From Brachionus koreanus (Eukaryota; Rotifera; Eurotatoria; Ploima; Brachionidae): a stretch of 64,000 nucleotides of DNA. The notes under the pieces were generated by a model that had not been told where the DNA came from, made no database searches, and saw only the letters and a list, made by a program, of their open reading frames with translations. Of this stretch, positions 37,301 through 47,000 are shown piece by piece. The stretch is from assembly GCA_016987375.1 (NCBI GenBank), contig PJRA01000453.1, forward strand, positions 147,069-211,068, read 5' to 3'. The stretch's first letter is position 1, and every line of letters begins with the position of its first letter. A program made the translations under genes and the position numbers.

Positions 37301-38657
37301 AGACTATAACTAAAATAAAATAAAACTCATACTATTTTAGATCTAATGATAATTCATTGGTAAAAAGAAATTTAAAATCCAAAAAAAAACATTTGCTCAC
37401 TCACATATAAAAAAAAATAAGGTTAGTTTTTTTAAAATTGTATGTAGTTTTAAATTTATCAAAAAAAGTTAAGTTAAACCAATTTTATTAAAAAGACATT
37501 ATGGCCGAGTGGTCTAAGGCGCCAGACTCAAGTTTGAAACAGAGCTTATAATGTGTGTTCTGGTCAGTGTATACTGGCGTGGGTTCAAATCCCACTGCTG
37601 TCAAATTTTTTTACATAAGAATAAAAATTTACACATTTATTTTTTATTTTAAGATGCACCATTGCAGACTTATATGCAAATAGTCATTATTCCACCCAAT
37701 TTACTTCGATTAATTCGTATTTTCCGAGTTAGTTCAGCATTGAGACATTTCAAATTTGCCACAGGGACTAGAAAGCTTTTGAATACCTTGATTATTTCAT
37801 TGCCAGCCTCATTTAACATTGGCATTCTTCTTGTCTTAATTATGTTCATATATTCAATAATTGGAATGAATTTTTTTCTAAATATTAAACTTATAAATGG
37901 ACTTACTGAGACACAAAATTTTCAGACATTTGGAAAATCAATGATTACTTTATTTCGTATTAGTACTGGAGCTGGATGGAATGAGCTTTTGTTAGGTTTA
38001 AGTATAAGCAATGCGGATCCAGGTGTTTCTTGTCAAACTGATTTCGATGTTCAAAGTATGAATTCAACTTTTAATCCAAATGATGTAAATGGATGTGGAG
38101 ATTTTGGCCTAGCAATAGCCTTTCTCGTCACTTTTGTAATTCTTACCAGAGTCATATTACTAAACTTATTCATCGCTGTATTGTTAGAAAACTATGAATT
38201 GGCAAACTCATTCGAAGAAAATGGAATCACTCAAGATGACTTTGAAATGTTTTTCCGCATATGGATGAATTACGATCCGTATGCAACTCAATTTATCAAA
38301 TTAAGCGATTTGTCTAATTTTGTAGCTGAATTAGAAAGCCCTTTTGGAGTTCCAAAGCCAAATGAAAAGGCAATAGCTTTAATTAATGTTCCAATTACTA
38401 AGGATGATTTGGTTCATTGCCTAGATGTTTTGCATGCTGTCGCAAAATATGCTATTGGTGAAGTTGAAGAAGATGAAGAATTTTATGATATGCAAACGCG
38501 TTTAGATTTGCAATTTTTAAAGCATTTCCCAATTAGGAAAGATCATGTTCCAGTAAATTCTACAATGCTACGAAAGAAACAAGATTTAGCTGCAAGAAAA
38601 ATACAAAAAGCTATCAAAAACTATGTAATCTCAAAAAAAATTAAATCTAAAAAATAA
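31327..38657 (+). CDS. Four-domain voltage-gated sodium channel alpha subunit with DEQA filter
   Basis: Exons: 31327-31713, 31767-31894, 31954-32043, 32096-32882, 32936-33227, 33282-33514, 33565-33735, 33785-33972, 34021-34575, 34649-34961, 35013-35138, 35193-35469, 35522-35811, 35868-36138, 37654-38657. All have GT-AG borders and compatible phases, giving 1703 residues. The protein has four six-helix repeats with charged S4 helices (e.g. LSALRAFRVLRVLK in DI), a short DI-DII linker, a DIII-DIV linker with DIFLSPNQ, and a C-terminus with DDFEMFFRIW and an IQ motif (ARKIQKAIKNYV). Filter residues are Asp411 (TLDYWDD), Glu779 (FNGERIQ), Gln1182 (TFQGWIE) and Ala1476 (TGAGWNE). DIII and DIV resemble Nav channels clearly, not CaV or NALCN. 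DIV S4 lacks one arginine. Exon 1 starts at the first in-frame ATG; upstream non-coding exons are possible. It follows Kv2 on the same strand. Ion selectivity is uncertain because of the Gln. Confidence 0.94.
36139..37653 (+). other. Sodium channel intron 14
   Basis: The longest intron of the gene, 1.5 kb, splitting DIV between S3 and S4. It is extremely AT-rich and holds the tRNA-Leu gene at 37495-37603; nothing else is recognisable. Confidence 0.85.
37495..37603 (+). tRNA. trnL-CAA: tRNA-Leu (anticodon CAA) with a ~25-nt intron
   Basis: The sequence begins gacattatggccgagtgg and has a canonical A box (TGGCCGAGTGG). The anticodon arm is CCAGA-CTCAAG-intron-T-TCTGG, with CAA at 34-36. A long variable arm typical of tRNA-Leu follows, then a perfect T arm (gtgggTTCAAATcccac). 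The intron is about 37533-37557, right after position 37, where eukaryotic tRNA introns sit and where animal tRNA-Leu(CAA) genes commonly have one. The acceptor stem has one T-C mismatch. It decodes UUG. A T-rich run follows (aaattttttt), suited to Pol III termination. It is nested inside sodium channel intron 14, same strand. Confidence 0.92.
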
Positions 38658-41084
38658 CATTTTTTAATTTAAATTTATTAAATTTAATTAATAAAATTTT
38701 TTTACAATCTTTTTATATATAATAGATACTTTTTCTTCGGAATTGTCAGTTTAGCAACAAAATATTTAGGATTTCGTTATATGAGGAGATTCTTGATACA
38801 GAATATTTTAATTTATTGGCTTTTAATGCCGAGTAATTGACTATCAAAATTAAAAACAAATCAACAGTGGGAAAAAAATTGTCAAAAACACGAATAGTGT
38901 CCCGTTTCTCAATGTGTTGGATGCGGACAGAGCTGATAGATGAGCGGTTACTCGCTGACCCGTTTATTTTAGCGGACTCCTTTTTTTTGCGTTTAGTAAC
39001 CGTTTAAATTCAGAATTTATTTAAAAAATTTATTTTCTCGGTCTCGGTTATAGTTTTGAAAAATTTTTGCCCGTTTACCGTACGGCTGCACGACTATCAA
39101 CACTAGTTTGTCATCAAATAGCTCAAAAAACTTGGCTTCAAATCTGAAATTCTAATTTTGATGACAAAGTGTTAGATTGTGATTATAACAGTCCCAGCGA
39201 AATCCATAAAATATTAAAAGAAATCTTTTTTTAAGAGCTAGTCAAGGTAAAAAGTCCAACCTTTGATCTTTGTTTGGCTAAAGGACGCATAAAACAAATA
39301 ATTTAAGACTCAAAGAAAAAATATCAGAAATTGGAAAAAGATAAAGAATTGTATAATTGTGAAAAAAATAATTTATTTTTCTTTATTAAACAGTTAATAT
39401 AATAAATGCTATATAGATTTTTTTTCTTAATTAAATAAATCTTCAAATAAAATTTATTCTAATGAATATTTAGTTATTTTAATGAAATTATAATGATTTT
39501 GTAATGAAATTCAATTTCCTTATCCTTAACGAATCATTAAATTTGGGTTGATTGGGCATTGGTATCAAAAATAAGAAAACTTTCAACATTTAAGACGCTA
39601 ACAGACTTATCGAAACAATATGCATTAGAAAAGCTTCCAAACTAATCGCATATTTATAAGAATGTAGACTGCTCTAAAATATTACTTAATTCTAAAGATG
39701 AAGTTGACAAAAATTCTTAAGATTAACTTGGTCAAATAAAATGGCCATCAATTAATGGACTGACAAAAAAAATTAATTTTACTGATAAAAAAGACTAAAT
39801 CTACTGACAAAAAAACTAACAAGGAACAAATAAATTAATTGGCTGATTAAATAATCAATTAAGTGATAAAAAAACTTTTAAATTAACTAATTAATTATTT
39901 TGAGATGACAACAATTTTATTTTAGGAATACCAGCAGAAATAAAAGAGTATATCAAGCGCTTTGATATGAAAATAACAACTCCTAAAGCCATACTGAGAG
40001 CACTCGAGCATGACGGACTACAACAGCCACAAATCAAAACTTTAAGTAACTACCTGGCTACTATACGTAAAGAGAAATACTGTCCAGCACAAATAAACGT
40101 TTCAGATCTTGAAATTTGGCACAAAAATCGAAAAGAAGTTCCAAACGATTATGACATACCGTTTTGTCCAAATTTCGAGAAAGGTGTTGATAATGATCAG
40201 GTCTTGTTTTTCCGAATTTTCATCACGACCAAGCGACTGATTAGCAACACGGGCAAGACAAAGCATTTAACAGTGGATGCTACCTACAAACTGATTTGGC
40301 AAGGTTTTCCAGTCTTAATGATTGGTACCGCTGATCGCCAAAAGCATATCAAGCCATCAAGGAGTCAATAAGACAGGATATCATGCAGCTTTAATTGTGC
40401 GAATCTGAAGAAATTTTTGATGCTGTTTTAAAGCTTTTTATTATTAAGTGGTGCTCGTATAAATCCCAGCTTATAGACAATTTCCAAACAAATTCTGCTG
40501 AAGCAAGAATCGTCGATTAGAAATTACCAAGAATACGAGGAAGACCTAAGAAATTAACAACTCAGGTAAAAAAACCACGAAAAAACTAATCAATTTTTTA
40601 TTTCTAATTAAAAAAATAATTTTGTTATACAATTAATTCATTTTATCATTAAAATAAGTTTATTTTGTCATACCTAAATTAATAAATAGCCATCTCAACT
40701 AATAATTTTGTAATAGTTTTATTTTTATTGTCAAAACAAAACAAAACAAAATGTTGGAATCTAGATTTTAATTTATTATAACACAAAAGATCTAAGTCGA
40801 GACACTTAAAAAGCCTATAAAAGTGGATCAAGTGGTAAATGTTTGGCTCTGTTTTGCTCTATCACTCTACCATATTTTGGCACAATAACATAAATCTGAA
40901 TTAAATTTTTAATTATTATGTGTTTAAATAAACTAATAATAAACCATTTTAACTAAAATAATCTTTATTTACAATTTTTAGTATTAAAATAACATTATAG
41001 GTTAAATATTTAAATGACTTAAATACTGTTTTAGATTAATCGGAAATTTAAAAACAATTAATTTAAAAAAAAAATATATAAATT
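38658..41084. other. Intergenic DNA between the sodium channel and LRRK (convergent 3' ends)
   Basis: About 2.4 kb. The plus-strand channel and minus-strand LRRK end toward each other here, so no host promoter is needed. It contains a MULE transposase relic (39904-40560). A more GC-rich unexplained patch lies at 38885-39110 (gcggttactcgctgacccg), possibly another part of that element. Short AAAAC repeats occur near 40735-40750. Confidence 0.6.
39904..40560 (+). pseudogene. MULE (Mutator-like) transposase fragment
   Basis: An open stretch from 39904 to 40371 encodes about 155 residues. It includes GIPAEIKEYIKRFD and LSNYLATIRKEKY, then KHLTVDATYKLIWQGFPVL followed by MIGTADRQKH. The pattern DATYK..W.G.PV...G..D is the first part of the MULE transposase DDE domain. 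After 40371 homology continues in another frame (YQAIKESIRQDIMQ, then FIIKWCSYKSQLID), ending in an RGRPKK basic tail. Deletions and a frame change show it is a dead copy. The family's upstream DNA-binding part is not evident and no terminal repeats were recognised. It could still be transcribed as a host exon, but nothing supports that. Confidence 0.75.
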
Positions 41085-44000
41085 TTAATCATGATTACAA
41101 TTCCAAGCATTTAATATCAAACAATTTGCATAATTTTGTAAAGCATCAGTTCTATATTTTCGATTTGATAGATAAACATCTTCATGTATAGGTGCCAAAG
41201 CACGTCCCATACTCAACAACATGTTTTGGGTTTTTTTAACTTGACTTGTCATATTTTGTTTGTTATGTTTACTCCAAATATTCATTCGAGTCTCGAATTG
41301 AATAGAACACAATTTATATAATTGATGTACATGCGAACTAAATACTTGTATTGGAGTCAATGTAAGTCTTTTGAGAACGAGCACAGCTCCATTGTTGATA
41401 GCACAGTATAAATACGAATTTAAGAATTCAATGTCGACCACTCTGAAGTCTCTCCGGTCAATCGATTTATCCCCGTCTTCAAATGATTTCTTACAGTTAT
41501 AAGCGCTCATTATTTTCTTTGATACATGATTCCATAAGTAAATTGTCGAGCCTGGAAGAACATATGACCAGAGAAAAAAAGCATCCATCTGAGTCACTTT
41601 CATTAGTACAACATTCATGTCTTTTGTATCATTTGTATTCTCTAGTGAAAAATTAAATTGACTATTTTTGTCAAATGGTGAAGATACCATGTTCGAATTT
41701 GTCACATAATGATGACTGGATGTATGCAAATACGAGCTAGTTACATTCATATATTTGAGTGAATAAATGAATACTTCAGAATTTGAGCTTCCAAGCCAAA
41801 GATCATAGATACGATTATCGCTGCGACTTGCAATTAGAAGAGAAGAGTAACAATTTATACCAAGTTCTTTTATAAAATATTTGAATTCACAATTATTATC
41901 AGTAATAGATTCGTTTAGATACAAATAAATAATTATTCCATTTGTGGTTACCAGGATTATTTGTTTGCATGATTCGATAGGATGAATTGACACCATTTTG
42001 CCACTTGTTTCTGGATTTATGTCCAAAATGTATTGATTTAATTTCTTGTATGTCTTACAGCTGAAGGTAAAAACAGATTAGTTTTTTTTTAGATATGCTT
42101 TGTTAATTTAATTAAAAATTCAATTTTTTGTTTAAATTGATCAAAAATACATGTCAAAAAAAAGAAGAAGATCAATATAGAAGAGAGTTGTTTTTATTTA
42201 TTAATAATTTTCATCTCTTTTTAAAAAATTTTAGATTAAATATTTTTGGATCTCATAAAAAAATACGAAAGTTTTTCAATTTAAATTTTTTCTAAATGAT
42301 TTTTTTTTCATCAGACACTTTTTTTTTTAATTCAAATTAAAGCCTTGACATGACTTATGACTTGTGATTTAAAAAAAAAATTTCAACGAAAGTGATGACA
42401 AAGTTACTTTCTCTTATTTTAACTAAAAGAAAAATGTTTAAAAATTTTAAAATGTTATCTTTTCAAATATAAGCTAAATTATATTAGAAAAAAAAATATT
42501 AATATAAATACAAAAATAAATATAAACATTTAAAAAAAAAAAGATTTTCAAATTGCTGAAAATTAGCAAGAAAAAAATTAACTATAAAAATTTTAATTGA
42601 AAATAAAATGCTTACCAGTAAACAAAAATAGACTTGTTCGAGTCAACAAACCACATTTGGTTAGCTTTTTCCAAATAGCAACATGCTTCAACAATATTGT
42701 TGGACAAATTTATTTTCTTTCTATTGGTGCAATTCAGTTTATTTTCATAAGTTAATATTTCAATTTGGGTAACAGACTCTTCTTTATTGTTTACAACCCA
42801 AATATCAATTAAATCTTCTTCTTCAATTTCTTCTAAATCACTATCATCATCTTCTTCACTTCTGTCCTCAACTTCAAAATCATCATTCTCTTGATTCACA
42901 CATGTAACAATCAACGGTGCCTCTTTATAATCCTCAAGTATAGTTACATCCATCAAATGACTGAACTCGTAAGACTTGGCATATTTGTGAATTTGTTCGG
43001 CACTGGGTCTATCATTTGGATTATCGAGCCAGCAAAGACACATCAAGTCAAGCATTAGACTTGGAAAGGTCAAATCTTGTGTTTTTACCAGCGGCCTTCC
43101 TCCATTCAATACAATATCTTTTATTTGCTCTTGGCCTTCATAAGGATGCTTCAAAGTTATCAACTCATACAAAACCATTGCAAAGGAAAAGCAGTCCACT
43201 TTTTCGGAATAGCTCTCTTCGCCATTGTATTTAAGTATTTCAGGTGCCATGAAGCCCGGAGTGCCAGCAAAGCCTTTTGTGCCAGTTGGCAATACACATC
43301 GACTAATTGAGTAGTCAGCCAATTTAATTTGTGTCTCTAAACTTGAACTTAATTGATCAGGTAGAGGAAATTTCCAAACTAAAACATTGTCTGCCTTTAG
43401 ATCTCGGTAAATTATTTTATTCGAATGCAAATAGACCAAGCAAGAGCTAACTTGCATGCAAACTTGTTGTATGACACATGGATTCAATCTTTGGGATTTT
43501 TTCTTATAAGCCGTAATTAAATCTTTTAAATTTCCTAATGGGGCCAATTCTAGTATGATTGCTAGAGGCTTTATGCAAAGGCCCATCATTGATACGATGT
43601 TTTCGTGTTTTAAACTTGATAGAATGGCTATTTCTTGACGAGCTATTGAGTAAGCCTTTGCAGCAAGTCGAATGGATTTGCGATGATTCCAAAAGTTGGA
43701 GGAATTTTTGGTCAGTGGCTTTTGCTCGTTTTCAGACAAACTCGGCCTAGAATTGATCGATTCCAAAATTTTCACAGCTACCATAACATGCTGATTCATA
43801 AATGATGTAAACAATGAGCCACTAAATACCGAACCAAATGAGCCTCTGCCTAGTAGCTTTTCAATTTTCAAATTTTCTTGGGTTATTAAGTATTTTGATT
43901 CTATGTCTTCGAAAGCCAAGTCGGGTGCTACTTCTCCTGCTATTTGTTCACCATGTTTTACACAAATTAATTTTGAATTTTTCAATACCGAATAGCAAAT

Positions 44001-47000
44001 ATCGTCCAGCATAAAACAATAAATCCATTGTATTTCATTAAATGATTTTAATTTTTCAAGCTCATCTTGATCTTAAGAATAAAAAAATACTTTTTTTATT
44101 TGTTTTAAATTTCAATTTTATTAAAGAATCTATCCAAAAAAACAAGTCATATGATAATTAATTTTTTCAATTTATTCAAAATATTCAAAAATATCATTTT
44201 TTTTATAACAAAATTTATTTAGAAATCTAAAATATTAAATTAAACTGGTCGCTTTTTTTGTACAGGAATTTTTGGAGAAATAAAATTTTCGGTTTATTTT
44301 AATTTCTAGTTTAAAAAACTAGTCTAACTTTTAATGAGCAATTTAACACTCAAAGGACCGACTTTTTTTGTCAAAAAATTTTTTTAATGTTACATTAGTT
44401 CCATAAAAGTCTGTAACATGAAAAAAACTAAATTTAAAAGATCATTTTCAAAGCTTTAAAATAAATATTAAAACATGTATATATGATTGATAGTTAATTA
44501 AAAAATTAAATTTGAATTTTTGAAAAAGTGTCAAAATGACACCGTCGGTCCTTTGAGTGTTAATCATTCATCAACAATGACATTCGACAATTCACAGTAA
44601 CCTATTGTTTATCGATCATAATAAAATTAATTTTCTTTTAAAAATTGCAAAATATTCATTATAATCATGTTCACAACTAATTCATAAAATTTTTATTTTA
44701 ATTCTTTCGAAAAAAAAAATTAACTCTTGAAATTAATCAGTTTTTTTTTTAATAATTTTATTAAAATTACTACTAGACTACTTTTCTTAGATTTATATTA
44801 TTGCCAGAATGGAATCAAATCTTGTGCAAATATTCTATGTATGCACCATAATGCACAATACTTCTATTCTGTTTAAGATGTTTTTAAATTTGTCGCTGCA
44901 TTGCTTGACACTCAAAAGACAAGTGTCAATTTAACACCTTTTTTTATGCTCTATACCTTAAGGACTGTTCATAAGATATCCAAAAATTCAACTTTATTTT
45001 TTTAAAGATTTATCCAATGTAACTAATTCAGAAACTTATAGATGTTTATGAATGAAAATTTTTAAGATATATGAGAAAAAATATGGTATCAATTTGACAC
45101 CGGTCTTACTAAAAAAAAATAATTTTTGAGCATGATCATTACATTTAAGATGTTTAATTGCATCTTAGCCATTTAACAACTGATTTAAATAAAGAATTTG
45201 TGAAATTCAAGTAAAAATCGAACATAAATTCTTCCTTTTTAGATAAATTAAATTAAACAAAATATTAAAAAATGCTGCAAAAAAGTTTTTTGGTAGCAGC
45301 TTTCTAAATAATTATACTTTTTATAAAATAAAAATTTTACTTTCCTTTTTATTAAAAAAAATGATATCAATAATCAATTTAAATCTTATTGATGCTGTAC
45401 TTTTTGTCTTTTTTTTACCATAACAAAAATATTTTAAAATAAAAAAGGGGTTTAAATATAGTATGTTCACTTTTTTGCATATTTTTTTAAAATAGTTTAT
45501 ATTGAATAATTATCATGTATTCATGAATTTTCGATGAGTTTTTTTAAATAAAAAAAAATTAAAAAATTTTAATGAAAATGATAATTATTGGTGTTTCAAA
45601 AGGAAAATAGTTTAATATTTGAATTTAGATTCTTACCTAGTTCATCTATATACTTGGATTCATTAGAGTTCGAGCCGTATACATTGAAATCATGTAAACA
45701 TTGACGACATGGTGCAAGTCTGGTTACCAAATATTCACCTTTTGAATCCTGCATAAACCTAGTGCCTAAATCAGGATACCAATCTTCCAATAAAGAATCA
45801 ATAATTTCAATGATTAAAGCAAATATTTTGGCTATAATCTGTCTATTAAGCTTTATGTTAATCAAGACGTCATTATTCTCATTTTGATCATTTGATATTT
45901 TACTAATTTTAAAACTGGTCAAGCTAGCATAGCATTCAATGAATGAACAAAATTGCTTATTGATTGTCTTTAGTTTTAGTTCATTTTCACAGTCTTTGAA
46001 CAAAATTGAATTTTGAACAAATACGTTTTTTTTAATTGACAATTGATCTAAATCTATCAAAGGATCTTGAATTATTTCTTTTACTCTAAACAAAGTATAG
46101 TCCATGTATTTAAGTTCCAAGCCAGTTTGCCAACATTTCCACTCGGCTTCTTGACTCAAAAACTCGACCAATTTAAAATCTAGCTTATCACACTGTTCAA
46201 TTTCAATCAAATCGAACAAACTATCTTTTAGGAACGAATCACACAATATTCTTACAATTAGACGACTGAAAAACCCACTTGGCAAGTAGCTCAGAGTGTA
46301 CAAACGTCTGAGTGATTCGTTTTCGTCATTTGGCTTGCATTCATACAAAAATTCCAAATTGAGCTTGTTAGCCAAAACATTTTGAGAGTATGAATTGGCA
46401 AGCTTTATACCTGAGAATAATTGATTTGTTATTTCAAAAGGACCAGAGTATGATGTCGATTGAACCAAATTGTTCATGTTAAGAATAGAATTTAATTTTT
46501 CTTTAGTCATAATATTTATGCGTATATCTTGATTAGAATATTTGAGCATTGGCTCCGATGGCAAAAGACTGGGTATAAGCAAGTGTTCATTATCCCATGT
46601 AAGAGCAAGCTCAAATTTGCCTAGCAAATCAGTAATGTAACTCATAATCTCTTCGCTTTCTGAGCTTAGCTTTTTAGAACCTTTGAATAAAACCTGTAAA
46701 TCAGCTATCTTCATTATTCCCTTGGCGGCAAACGGGTTTATTTCCCTTATGGCCACTACAGTGCTTAGAATATCACAGAGCCATTGTGGGTCCAGAAAAT
46801 ACAAATCGTTTAAAGCTACATCATTATAGTGAATTAGTATTCCATTGTCGTGCAAAAATTGGGTAGCTTGTAGAATTTCATTGTTGTCTCTAAATCGAAC
46901 GGCCAATTTTCCATGGTCTTCGTCTGGGTACAAGTAATTTATAGCCTCATGAATTTGGCTTATGTATTCGGAGCTTCTTAGAACTGGATTTTGTGACTGA

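Larger units (their letters stand above)
44072..45636 (-). other. LRRK intron 5
   Basis: A 1.6-kb AT-rich intron made largely of small transposons: a TTAA-bounded MITE (44347-44559), a diverged relative (44905-45112) and a degenerate GGTATTGTG-type element (about 45195-45520). No coding potential. Confidence 0.75.

Noticed and set aside
40735..40860. tRNA-like look of gtggatcaagtggtaaatg
   Set aside because: Only a loose A-box resemblance, no B box or arms at the right spacing.
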